Of a stretch of 64,000 nucleotides of DNA, positions 42,127-50,762 are shown in pieces. Position 1 is the stretch's first letter; each line of letters opens with the position of its first letter. Position numbers and translations under genes: made by a program. The notes beneath the pieces were generated by a model. That model was not told where the DNA came from, did no database searches, and saw only the letters and a list, made by a program, of their open reading frames with translations. The stretch comes from Puteibacter caeruleilacunae (GTDB lineage Bacteria > Bacteroidota > Bacteroidia > Bacteroidales > Prolixibacteraceae), in NCBI GenBank assembly GCA_005217565.1, contig SJCO01000005.1, positions 124,001 to 188,000 on the forward strand, given 5' to 3'.

Positions 42127-43338
42127 ATGAAGCAATATAATATCATATTAATCGCCTTGGTATGTGCACTGTTTGCATGTTCTGAGATGAATGATCTCCA
42201 TCAGAAATATTTAGATGAGGGAGAGGAAATCTATCCAGCAAGGATAGATACCGTATTGACCTTCCCTGGTGATCATCGAATTATGTTGAAGAACGTAATT
42301 AAAGTTGATCCGAATATCACTAGTTGCAAAATTTATTGGGATAATAAATCAGATTCTATCGAGCTTCCTGTTGAAAGAACCTCAGGAATTGATACTATAT
42401 CAACAATGTTGACCGATCTTATCGAAGGTAGTTATGTGTTTGATGTTTATACATTTGATGCAGAGGGAAATCGCTCAGTAAAGCTTGAAAGATCAGCGAA
42501 AGTCTACGGAGATAAGTACAAGCGATCTCTTACCAACAGAAGAGTGTCGGGGATTAGTTCAACTGTACCAGGAATTGCCGTTATCGAATGGAAAGAGTCA
42601 GAGTCAGGTGAAGTAAATACAACACTAAAATACCAATCGGTGAATGGATCAGAGGTTGAGGTGATTGTAAATCCTGATGAAACAGAAACTGTATTAGACG
42701 ATTTTCAATATGGTGGTGAGATAACTTATCACTCAACATATAAACCTTTAGAGAATGCAATTGATGTATTTGATGCTGCGGATGGTAAATTGCAACTACC
42801 TGCCGACTTCCTTGTGGATAAAGCAGGATTCGAATTTGCCTCTCTACCTACCGATCATATCGGAGGATGCTGGGGAGGATCGATCGACAAGTTGTGGAAT
42901 AATTCAACCGCAGGTGGAGATTATTACCACAGTGGATGTTATGAGAATGGAACAGATGGTATTCCGCATCATTTAACCATTAATTTGGGAGCAAGTGTAG
43001 GTTTAACAAGGGTGAAATTAAATCCACGTACAGATTGCTGTCAGGGACGAAACCCTAAACACATTCAAATATGGGGAATTGATGACATTACAGATGCAGA
43101 GACAACCTTATTGTCAACCGATGCTAACTGGGAAGAAGAGTCGGTATCAAAAGGATGGGTGAAGCTGTTGGATGTAGAAACTCCATCTCATTGGAATGGA
43201 TCAAGCGATGCTATAGTGCTTGATATTCCTGACAATGTATCAGTAAAATACATTCGATACAGATGTCTTTCAACCTGGAATGATCAGCCATATTCAGCAT
43301 TATCAGAAATGACTTTCTGGGCCGATCGATTAGATTAA
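42127..43338 (+). CDS. Surface lipoprotein with DUF4998 and discoidin-like domains
   Basis: A 403-residue lipoprotein with lipobox cysteine C18 (ALFAC), using ATG 42127 over TTG 42121. The N-terminal DUF4998-like part (about 20-125) reads MNDLHQKYLDEGEEIYPARIDTV and TSCKIYWDNKSDSIELPV. A second beta-domain follows (about 130-220). The C-terminal discoidin/DUF5000-like domain (about 230-403) reads GIPHHLTINLGASVGLTRVKL, PKHIQIWGI, VKYIRYRCLSTW and MTFWADRLD. Two cysteine pairs in the discoidin domain (GGCWGG, SGCYENG, TDCCQG) may be disulphides or a metal site and are absent from its neighbour. Last gene of PUL 2; a terminator follows. Confidence 0.85.
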   Translation: MKQYNIILIALVCALFACSEMNDLHQKYLDEGEEIYPARIDTVLTFPGDHRIMLKNVIKVDPNITSCKIYWDNKSDSIELPVERTSGIDTISTMLTDLIEGSYVFDVYTFDAEGNRSVKLERSAKVYGDKYKRSLTNRRVSGISSTVPGIAVIEWKESESGEVNTTLKYQSVNGSEVEVIVNPDETETVLDDFQYGGEITYHSTYKPLENAIDVFDAADGKLQLPADFLVDKAGFEFASLPTDHIGGCWGGSIDKLWNNSTAGGDYYHSGCYENGTDGIPHHLTINLGASVGLTRVKLNPRTDCCQGRNPKHIQIWGIDDITDAETTLLSTDANWEEESVSKGWVKLLDVETPSHWNGSSDAIVLDIPDNVSVKYIRYRCLSTWNDQPYSALSEMTFWADRLD

Positions 43339-43400
43339 TATTTGAGCTTACAACTAAGATAGATTTTAAGGCACTCTATCTTAGCTATTCATCAATATAA

Positions 43401-43429
43401 GGGACGAGCTTTTTGCTTGTCCCTTTTTT
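43401..43429 (+). terminator. PUL 2 terminator
   Basis: GGGACGAGC (43401-43409) pairs with GCTTGTCCC (43415-43423) with one wobble, then T6. Confidence 0.88.
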
Positions 43430-43537
43430 GCGTTTGGTCATATCTTTTCTGGTTCTGTTAGCTAATTTCTATTTCAAATTTAAGTTGTACATAAGGTCGT
43501 CTTTACATAGCCTTTAATACAAATTCTCTACAAGCTT

Positions 43538-43579
43538 CTAGGGAATGTCTACAAAATCCCTACTATTCCCTAGGGATTT
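43538..43579. promoter_or_regulatory. Nested, mutually exclusive palindromes
   Basis: CTAGGGAAT (43538-43546) pairs with ATTCCCTAG (43565-43573); AAATCCCTA (43554-43562) pairs with TAGGGATTT (43571-43579). The two stems overlap at 43571-43573, and the second uses part of the loop of the first. Confidence 0.55.
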
Positions 43580-43590
43580 CCGAGCTTGGG

Positions 43591-43618
43591 GTAAGGCAGG
43601 AGTAAGGAGGGGGTAAGG
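43591..43618. promoter_or_regulatory. Triple 11-bp-phased GTAAGG repeat
   Basis: GTAAGG at 43591, 43602 and 43613, exactly 11 bases apart. On the other strand the cores read TTACC/TTACT/TTACC, like the repeats at 22919-22950. A looser cluster (GTAGGG 43824, GTAAGG 43835, GTAAGG 43845) lies downstream. Confidence 0.6.
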
Positions 43619-43776
43619 CCAACCTATGCTAAAATATCAGATAATCTAACTTTTTGTACAGGAGTAATAATGTTTAGTTGCTTGTTTTTATGATCAATAA
43701 AAACCTAACAAATAGCGAATGAATTAGCTTGGAAGAAGCCTTCTCAAATTTTTGTTAAACTATTCTCAATCCCTTG

Positions 43777-43814
43777 TCAAAGCCTTGTCAACCTTTGCAA
43801 AAACAAGGCTTTGA
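43777..43814. repeat. 11-bp inverted repeat
   Basis: TCAAAGCCTTG (43777-43787) and its exact complement CAAGGCTTTGA (43804-43814), 16-base spacer. Confidence 0.55.
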
Positions 43815-44257
43815 GCAGGAAAAGTAGGGGCTTAGTAAGGAAGTGTAAGGGAATTGCTATCTGGAGATTGCAAAAATGTGAAGCGCCTTGGAAATACCCA
43901 AAATAAACTTGAAGAGTCGTGAATTGAGGATTGTTGCAGTGTTCAGGTTGTATTTTAAGTAGGTTATTTTTCATTATAGTAGTGCTGAACGATAACCAAT
44001 ATGTCTGAAGTTCAAATATAAGCTTAAATAGCGTGTTTTAACCTTGGGTTGTTAGAATTTAAAAGAGACACTTATTTTGTCACTTCATCGTTGACTTATC
44101 ACAATTTTCACCTTGTGAAAAACCTAACATTCTTGACCAATCTAATTGTTGATTTTAGGTGATCTTTAATCGCTAGGAATATTTTTTAAAAAAAAATCAC
44201 TTTTCGATGAGTACCTTTTTATTTTTCCTCTCTCTATAAAGACAGAGAAGGATAAAA

Positions 44258-45340
44258 ATGAGTAAAAAAGAACACATATTAAATCTGCTGAGTGAGGAAT
44301 CAGTGCAAGATCGATTAAAAAGTTCTGATGTGAATAATACTGAAGAACAAAGAGAATTAATTGATCTTTATGATGGTGATGAGACACAGCTAGAGCAGGA
44401 CGTTTCCTTAATGAGGCAACTACGATTTAAGCACGCATCAATGAAAGAAGAGGAGATTCATAGCGAGTGGGGAGCATTAAATAAGAGGCTATCGAAAGGT
44501 AGGGGAATTCAGCTTGCCAATATATGGAGTACCGTTCAGCGCATTGCTGCAATTCTGATTATACCTCTTTTGATTACCAGTATCTATTTCTACACACAGT
44601 ACAATACAATGGATCAGCATATAAATAAGGTCGCTCAAATTGAGCATACAGTATATGCGCCACTGGGAGGGAAAACGATGGTTGTTTTACCTGATGGTAG
44701 TCGGGTGTGGTTAAATGCAGGTAGTGAACTGAAATATCCGCAAGAGTTTAATCTTGAGCAAAGAGAGGTGGAATTAAGTGGTGAAGCTTTCTTCGATGTT
44801 GAGAAGATGGATATTCCAATGTTGGTGAAAGCCGGCGAAATGGATGTGAAAGTTTTCGGTACAGAATTTAATGTGTATGCCTATCCTAATGAAGATATCC
44901 TGGAAACGCAGTTGGTTTCAGGAAAAGTCTCTGTAATTAGTAGCAATGCCAAAGGTAAACGTGTAAGCACACCGCTTATTCCTGGTCGACAGGCAGTGTA
45001 TAGCAAGCAAAAGAAGCATGTTGTTGTATCTAATATCGTCAATCTAAAGCATGTGGCTGGTTGGCGTAATAACTTGTTTGCCTTCAAAGATGAACCATTT
45101 AAGCGAATCCTTAATACTATTGAGCGTAATTACAATGTTGAGATTGTGCTGGAAGACGAGACGATTGGTGAGGCTAGCTTTAACGGAATAATATCTTCGA
45201 TGGCTATAGAAAGGGTAATGGAAATATTCGCCTATTCTTTGCCAATAACCTATGAAATTGAGAAAGTCAACGGAGAAGATGATTTTACGAGACAAAAGAT
45301 AACAATTAAACGAGATAGAAGTAGAACCATTAAGAAGTAA
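44258..45340 (+). CDS. FecR-family anti-sigma factor without adjacent sigma
   Basis: A 360-residue anti-sigma. A cytoplasmic N-terminal region (1-90, acidic) precedes one transmembrane helix (about 94-112, RIAAILIIPLLITSIYFY). The FecR domain (about 130-225) has the signature LPDGSRVWLNAGSELKYP and GEAFFDVEKMDIPMLVKAG. A C-terminal DUF4974-like domain (about 270-350) contacts SusC. It directly precedes the STN-SusC at 45452, so it should relay the ligand signal of PUL 3. The two other FecR genes in this window have a sigma gene immediately upstream; here there is 919 bases of non-coding DNA instead. Confidence 0.92.
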   Translation: MSKKEHILNLLSEESVQDRLKSSDVNNTEEQRELIDLYDGDETQLEQDVSLMRQLRFKHASMKEEEIHSEWGALNKRLSKGRGIQLANIWSTVQRIAAILIIPLLITSIYFYTQYNTMDQHINKVAQIEHTVYAPLGGKTMVVLPDGSRVWLNAGSELKYPQEFNLEQREVELSGEAFFDVEKMDIPMLVKAGEMDVKVFGTEFNVYAYPNEDILETQLVSGKVSVISSNAKGKRVSTPLIPGRQAVYSKQKKHVVVSNIVNLKHVAGWRNNLFAFKDEPFKRILNTIERNYNVEIVLEDETIGEASFNGIISSMAIERVMEIFAYSLPITYEIEKVNGEDDFTRQKITIKRDRSRTIKK

Positions 45341-45375
45341 AACTATTTGCCTATGTAAAGAAGCGCATAAAAAAA

Positions 45376-45404
45376 GCAGCAAAGAACGGCACATTCAATG
45401 CTGC
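45376..45404 (+). promoter_or_regulatory. Hairpin in FecR-SusC gap, PUL 3
   Basis: GCAGCA (45376-45381) and TGCTGC (45399-45404), 17-base loop. Counterpart of the hairpins at 7536 and 56511. Confidence 0.4.
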
Positions 45405-45451
45405 ATGGATTGATTTATTCAACGAGTAATTAAACAAATCATTACAAAATT

Positions 45452-48400
45452 ATGAAAAAAAACAGAATTTTCACCTTCTGGTGGGATCGTTATATCCTGC
45501 CGGATAACCTTTTATTGAAAATGAAACTAACACTGATTATGACATTTGTTCTCTTGGGACAACTTTTAGCGTCAACTGTTCAGTCGCAAACTACGATGAA
45601 CTTAAAGCTGAATAATGTATCATTGGAGAAAGCAATTGAGGAGATCCAGGGGAGTAGCGACTATTTCTTTGTATATAATAAAGAAAGTGTGAATCTGAAT
45701 CGCAATGTCACTGTAAACCTTAAGAATAGCGATATTAAAAGTGTGCTTTCTGCATTATTTGATAATACTGAAGTTCACTACAGAATAATTGATAATCATA
45801 TTGTTCTGTCGAAAGTGATTAAAGCTGAACAACAAGTTGAAAAGATTTCCGGAACCGTTACTGATGAGGATGGAGAACCATTACCAGGTGTATCAGTGGT
45901 GGTGAAGGGCACTACTGTTGGCGTTGTGACAGATTTTGATGGTAATTATAGCCTTAAATTGCCTGAAGGAGCAACCATTGTTGTTTATTCGTTTGTGGGA
46001 ATGAGAACACAGGAAATTGAGGTGAATGGGCAATCGGTTCTTAATGTTGTATTAGTAGCAGATGCAATTGGTCTTGAGGAAGTTGTTGCAGTCGGTTATG
46101 GCGTACAAAAGAAAGTTAACCTTACTGGTGCTGTTGAGTCTGTGTCTTCAGATGTTGTAGAAGATAAGGGAGTAACTAGTATTGTTGAAGCATTACAAGG
46201 ACGAGTTTCTAACTTCAATATCAACTACAGTAATGGAGGTATTGATGCTACACCAAATATTAATATTCGTGGTACTACTTCATTAAATGGTGGTGGACCA
46301 TTAATCTTGATCGATGGTGTTCCTTCTTCGGGTGATGCTTTAACTCAAATGAATCCACAAGATATCGAGAGTGTATCAGTATTGAAAGATGCTGCTTCAG
46401 CGGCAATCTATGGTGGTAGAGCTGCTTTTGGAGTTGTGCTTGTAACAACTAAGAAAGGGAAAAATGAAAAAATGAAAGTTACTGTAAATGCTTCAACCAG
46501 AATGTCGAAGCAGACAGAGTTTCCTGAGTTTGTAGATACTTATACACACGTTACAACTGTAAATGAAGCTTTAAAGAATAGAGGAAGTTCCCCTCGTTTC
46601 AAAGATGATTATGTTGCTAAAGTGAAAGCATATCATGAGGATCCTAACAATAACCCTATTGATGAAATAGTTAATCCAAAGTATGATGCAGATGGTGAAT
46701 TAATTGGCGGCGACTATTATTTCTTTGGAACTGTTGATTATATGAATGAGGTGTATAAAACTTCAGCATTTCAGCAAAAGGTTGATGTGAGTGTGTCAGG
46801 AGGAACCGAGAAAACATCATTATATATGTCGACTGGTTATACCAAAGATGAAGGATTTTATCGTGTAGGAAACGATGATTTGAATCTTTATACCATGCGA
46901 CTAAATGCCAAAACGAAGGTTAACGATTGGTTTACTGTTGGTGGACGTGCCAGCTATATCAAGCATATCTATGATAAGCCTTATAATTACCGAGATTATT
47001 ATGCGCTAAACTATTTTCAACGTACTTATTTTCCTTTGAAAAATAGAGGTAATGGGCACTATTTACAACATGCTCTTGGTTATTTAGATAGTGGTGCCAG
47101 AGATCGATATGAAGATGATGATATCAATCTAAATATGAATGTTGAGATTAAGCCTTTCAAAGGGATGACTATCAATGGTTCTTTGAGTTACTATACAAAT
47201 ATCGGATTAAATAAAGAGAATGTTTATAAAATTACATTCTCCGATAATTTCGGATATCGTTATCCAATCACAGCTTTATGGAATGCTTCTGCAAAAAACT
47301 CTCATATTTATCATCGTACAAGACAAAAGAGAGGTGTAGTTGCTGATGTTTATGGGCAATACATTAAGAATATTGCCGATAATCATGAGATTAAAGTACT
47401 TGTTGGTTTTAACCAGGAAAGCTATCGTTATCTAAACTATAGTGCGAAAAGAAGAGATCTTATTTCAGAAAGTGTTCCATCATTGAATCTTACTTTGGGA
47501 GAGGATTATGTTGGTCAAAGTGCACATCATTGGGCTATTCGAGGTGCCTTTTATCGCCTAAACTATAGCTACAAGGATAAGTATCTTTTAGAGATGAACG
47601 GTCGTTATGACGGAACATCACGTTTCCAAAAATCTGACCGTTTTGGTTTCTTCCCTTCAGTTTCTCTAGGATGGAGAGTTTCAGAGGAATCGTTCATGGA
47701 GGATACTGAAAACTGGTTAAATAACTTGAAATTGCGTGTTTCATATGGAGCACTTGGAAACCAGAACGTGAGTACTTATGCGTACATCGCTACAATGGGA
47801 TCTTATAAGGCAAATTACATTCTTGGAAGTGAAAAGCCTATTGCAATTAACAATCCTAAGTTAGTGAATCCTAATTTGACCTGGGAAACTGTAACAACAC
47901 TTGATTTTGGTCTTGATGCTTACCTATTTAATAAGCTGGGTTTAACATTTGATGTTTATAAAAGAACAACCAAAGATATGTTAGTGGCAGGAGAAGCATT
48001 ACCAGGAATTCTTGGTACTAGTGCTCCAACTAGAAATGCTGCTGATTTGGAAACTAAAGGTTGGGAATTAACTGCAAGTTGGAACGATAAGGTTGGGGAC
48101 TTTGGCTATGGTATTCGAGTAAATATATCAGACTCAAAAGCTCATATTGCCAAGTTTGACAATAATCCAACTGGAGCGTTGTCGAAGTATCGTGTCGGAG
48201 AAGAGTTAGGTGAAATTTGGGGATATGAAACTGAAGGTTTCTTCAAAGATGCAGCTGATGCTGCGACGGCTCAAAAAGATGGTGGTCATGATCAAACATT
48301 TATCAGTGGAAGAGCATGGAAACCAGGTGATATTAAGTATCGCGACCAGAATGGTGATAAGAAAATTGATAGAGGAGATTTGACTATCGATGATCATGGT

Positions 48401-48898
48401 GATCTTAAGGTGATTGGAAATACGCGTGCACGATACAACTATGGTATCACTACTAATGTATCATGGAAAGGAATTAATTTGGAAGCATTCTTCCAGGGTG
48501 TAGGGCGCAGACATTTTATGCCAAGTGGTTCTATTTTCTTCCCTTATGCAAGTGCATGGGATAATCTACAAACTCATCAAGTTGGGCGTTGGTGGACTGA
48601 AGATAATCAGGATGCATATTTCCCTCAATTAGAGGCTTATGCAAGTAGAAACTTCCAAACGCAGAGTAAATATTTACAGAATGCAGCTTACATAAGATTG
48701 AAGAGTCTTAGCTTGAGTTATACTGTTCCTAAGAACATCATTAGAGGATTACCATTTGAAAATGTAGTGGTTTCATTCAATGGACGTAACCTATGGGAAA
48801 AGCATTCATTGCCTGCTCCATTTGATCCAGAGGGTGGAAACGGACTACAAGTTCCATTTAGAAGATCATACTCAATGGGTATAAAAATTAATCTTTAA
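45452..48898 (+). CDS. SusC/RagA TonB-dependent transporter with STN domain
   Basis: An 1148-residue outer-membrane transporter. The leader (about 1-48) ends TVQSQ. The STN domain (about 50-108) includes LKLNNVSLEKAIEEIQGSS. A carboxypeptidase-regulatory-like domain follows (about 131-215, ISGTVTDEDGEPLPGVSVVV). The plug starts from GLEEVVAVGYGVQKK (about 211-225) and includes SVLKDAASAAIYGGRAAFGV. The barrel ends MGIKINL. A GDIKYRDQNGDKKIDRGD calcium-type loop is visible near about residue 960. Downstream of FecR 44258 and 12 bases before SusD. The associated genes encode only phosphoesterases, suggesting import of a phosphate-containing ligand rather than an ordinary glycan. Confidence 0.95.
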   Translation: MKKNRIFTFWWDRYILPDNLLLKMKLTLIMTFVLLGQLLASTVQSQTTMNLKLNNVSLEKAIEEIQGSSDYFFVYNKESVNLNRNVTVNLKNSDIKSVLSALFDNTEVHYRIIDNHIVLSKVIKAEQQVEKISGTVTDEDGEPLPGVSVVVKGTTVGVVTDFDGNYSLKLPEGATIVVYSFVGMRTQEIEVNGQSVLNVVLVADAIGLEEVVAVGYGVQKKVNLTGAVESVSSDVVEDKGVTSIVEALQGRVSNFNINYSNGGIDATPNINIRGTTSLNGGGPLILIDGVPSSGDALTQMNPQDIESVSVLKDAASAAIYGGRAAFGVVLVTTKKGKNEKMKVTVNASTRMSKQTEFPEFVDTYTHVTTVNEALKNRGSSPRFKDDYVAKVKAYHEDPNNNPIDEIVNPKYDADGELIGGDYYFFGTVDYMNEVYKTSAFQQKVDVSVSGGTEKTSLYMSTGYTKDEGFYRVGNDDLNLYTMRLNAKTKVNDWFTVGGRASYIKHIYDKPYNYRDYYALNYFQRTYFPLKNRGNGHYLQHALGYLDSGARDRYEDDDINLNMNVEIKPFKGMTINGSLSYYTNIGLNKENVYKITFSDNFGYRYPITALWNASAKNSHIYHRTRQKRGVVADVYGQYIKNIADNHEIKVLVGFNQESYRYLNYSAKRRDLISESVPSLNLTLGEDYVGQSAHHWAIRGAFYRLNYSYKDKYLLEMNGRYDGTSRFQKSDRFGFFPSVSLGWRVSEESFMEDTENWLNNLKLRVSYGALGNQNVSTYAYIATMGSYKANYILGSEKPIAINNPKLVNPNLTWETVTTLDFGLDAYLFNKLGLTFDVYKRTTKDMLVAGEALPGILGTSAPTRNAADLETKGWELTASWNDKVGDFGYGIRVNISDSKAHIAKFDNNPTGALSKYRVGEELGEIWGYETEGFFKDAADAATAQKDGGHDQTFISGRAWKPGDIKYRDQNGDKKIDRGDLTIDDHGDLKVIGNTRARYNYGITTNVSWKGINLEAFFQGVGRRHFMPSGSIFFPYASAWDNLQTHQVGRWWTEDNQDAYFPQLEAYASRNFQTQSKYLQNAAYIRLKSLSLSYTVPKNIIRGLPFENVVVSFNGRNLWEKHSLPAPFDPEGGNGLQVPFRRSYSMGIKINL

Positions 48899-48910
48899 TA
48901 GACTAGAGAT

Positions 48911-50638
48911 ATGAAAAAAATGAGAAAATATATATGTCTTAGTTTGACACTGCTATTGGCAGTTGCATGTAATGATAGCTTTCTTGAAAAGTATCCACTA
49001 GACGAGCTGACAAACGAGACTTTTTGGCAGAGTGAGAATGATCTAAAGGCTTATACGGCAGGATTGTATACTATACTTGACGGCGAAACAGTATGGGATG
49101 ATGATCGAAGTGATAATCAGGCTACACAATCTTATAATAGTGTGGTTGCAGGTCAACATACAGTTTCAACCGGAACTTGGAGTTGGAGCTATTTGAGAAA
49201 GTGTAACTTCTTTTTAGAGAACTATGATAAGTCAGATAAGGTGCCTGAAGATGTAAAGAATACTTACAAAGGTGAGGTGCTTTTCTTTAGAGCATTATTT
49301 ACATTCGGACGTATAAAGTCATATGGAGATATTCCTTTTACAACAAAAGTATTGAGCAATACTGATGAAGATGTTTTGTATGGAGATAGAATGCCGCGTA
49401 AAGAGGTGATGAAGCAGGTGTTGAGCGATTTGAATGAAGCAGTTAATAGTATTCCTCCAAATAGAAGTGATGAAGGTCGATTAACTAAGTGGGCTGCTCT
49501 GGCTTTAAAATCTCGAATTTGTCTTCATGAAGGTACTTTTAGGAAGTATCATAAACTAGGCGATGAAGCTGAGTTCTTGAATGCTGCTGCTGATGCTGCT
49601 AAGGCATTGATCGATGGAGGCGGATTTTCTATCTATTCAACAGGAAAAGCGGATAAAGATTATCGTAATTTGTTCACTCAGTTGAGTTTGAAAGGTAATT
49701 CTGAAGCTATCTTGTACAAGAAGTATGTGTCAGGAGAGAAAGGACATAATTTCATTCGATACATGAAAGAATCTCATAAAGATGGTTTGACCAAAGATAT
49801 GGTTGAAGATTATTTATGTACCGATGGTAAGCCAATAGGTTTGAGTTCTCTATATCAGGGAGATGAAACACTAGAAAAAGAGTTTCAGGATCGAGATCCT
49901 CGTTTAACACAGACTATTATACCTCCAGGGATTGGTTTCTTCTTTGAAGGCGATGAAAATGAAGTAGTGCCAAGGTTACCATTAGCTAAAGGTATTGGTA
50001 GTGCAACAACTACAGGATATCATATTATTAAAATGTTTGATAATGATGAAACGCAGAAATATGATGAAGCGGAAACAGATCTTCATCTGTTTAGATATGC
50101 TGAAGTTTTATTGATTTATGCTGAAGCCATGGCGGAACTTGGTAAAGCAGATCAAGCAGTGATTGACTTGACTATTAATAAAATCAGAGCTCGTGTTGGA
50201 ATGCCTGCAATGATAATTAGCAGTCTTCAGCGAGATCCTAATAGTGATATGACTTCAGGTGCTGGTTATCTTGATTCTGAAGTATCTGTTTTAATTGAGG
50301 AGATTAGAAGAGAGAGACGTATTGAGTTGGCTTGCGAAGGATTTAGATATGATGATTTGATGAGATGGCGTGCAGGAAAATTTTTAACAAAAACTACCTT
50401 GGGGGCTAAATGGAATGCATTTAAAGATAAAGAGACCGTTGATGGTGATCCTATCTATGATCATGTTGTAGTTGGAACAGATGTATATCTTGATGCTAAT
50501 GGTTATATGGATTTGTATAAAAAACAATTGCCTAATGGTAAAGTTTTTGATCCAAATAAGCACTATTATTTTGGTATTCCATTGGGAGAAATTGCTCTAA
50601 ATCCAAATTTAAGTCAGAATCCAGGCTGGGAGAACTAA
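48911..50638 (+). CDS. SusD/RagB-family lipoprotein
   Basis: A 575-residue surface lipoprotein, cysteine C20 in LLAVAC. Family marks are DSFLEKYPLDELTNETFW at the mature N-terminus, YKGEVLFFRALFTFGRIKSYGDIPF (about 115-140), FRYAEVLLIYAEAMAELGKA (about 395-415), EEIRRERRIELACEGFRYDDLMRW (about 463-486) and LNPNLSQNPGWEN at the end. It is the lid of the SusC 12 bases upstream. A terminator follows at 50688, so the phosphoesterase genes behind it may be expressed at a lower level or separately. Confidence 0.95.
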   Translation: MKKMRKYICLSLTLLLAVACNDSFLEKYPLDELTNETFWQSENDLKAYTAGLYTILDGETVWDDDRSDNQATQSYNSVVAGQHTVSTGTWSWSYLRKCNFFLENYDKSDKVPEDVKNTYKGEVLFFRALFTFGRIKSYGDIPFTTKVLSNTDEDVLYGDRMPRKEVMKQVLSDLNEAVNSIPPNRSDEGRLTKWAALALKSRICLHEGTFRKYHKLGDEAEFLNAAADAAKALIDGGGFSIYSTGKADKDYRNLFTQLSLKGNSEAILYKKYVSGEKGHNFIRYMKESHKDGLTKDMVEDYLCTDGKPIGLSSLYQGDETLEKEFQDRDPRLTQTIIPPGIGFFFEGDENEVVPRLPLAKGIGSATTTGYHIIKMFDNDETQKYDEAETDLHLFRYAEVLLIYAEAMAELGKADQAVIDLTINKIRARVGMPAMIISSLQRDPNSDMTSGAGYLDSEVSVLIEEIRRERRIELACEGFRYDDLMRWRAGKFLTKTTLGAKWNAFKDKETVDGDPIYDHVVVGTDVYLDANGYMDLYKKQLPNGKVFDPNKHYYFGIPLGEIALNPNLSQNPGWEN

Positions 50639-50687
50639 AATATTTGTGTGAATTGAATTAATCACAATTGTTTGTTTAGTAGATCTG

Positions 50688-50713
50688 GAGGCACCCATGT
50701 GGGTGCCTCTTTT
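50688..50713 (+). terminator. Terminator after SusD of PUL 3
   Basis: GAGGCACCC (50688-50696), ATGT loop, GGGTGCCTC (50701-50709), then T4. Confidence 0.82.
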
Positions 50714-50762
50714 AGAATTAGGTGTGTGTGGTTAATGTTTTAGTAAAACAAAAAGAAACAGA

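Larger units (their letters stand above)
43339..44257. other. 919-base non-coding region between PUL 2 and PUL 3
   Basis: The longest gene-free stretch. Contents in order: a 10-bp inverted repeat (43354-43384), the terminator at 43401, nested palindromes (43538-43579), GTAAGG triple repeat (43591-43618), an 11-bp inverted repeat (43777-43814), a second GTAAGG cluster (43824-43850) and AT-rich sequence up to the FecR gene. Small frames here look non-coding. A sigma gene would be expected here and is absent. Confidence 0.55.

Noticed and set aside
43777-43974. Minus-strand 65-codon frame between PUL 2 and PUL 3
   Set aside because: It includes the 11-bp inverted repeat and the second GTAAGG cluster; no domain or start context.
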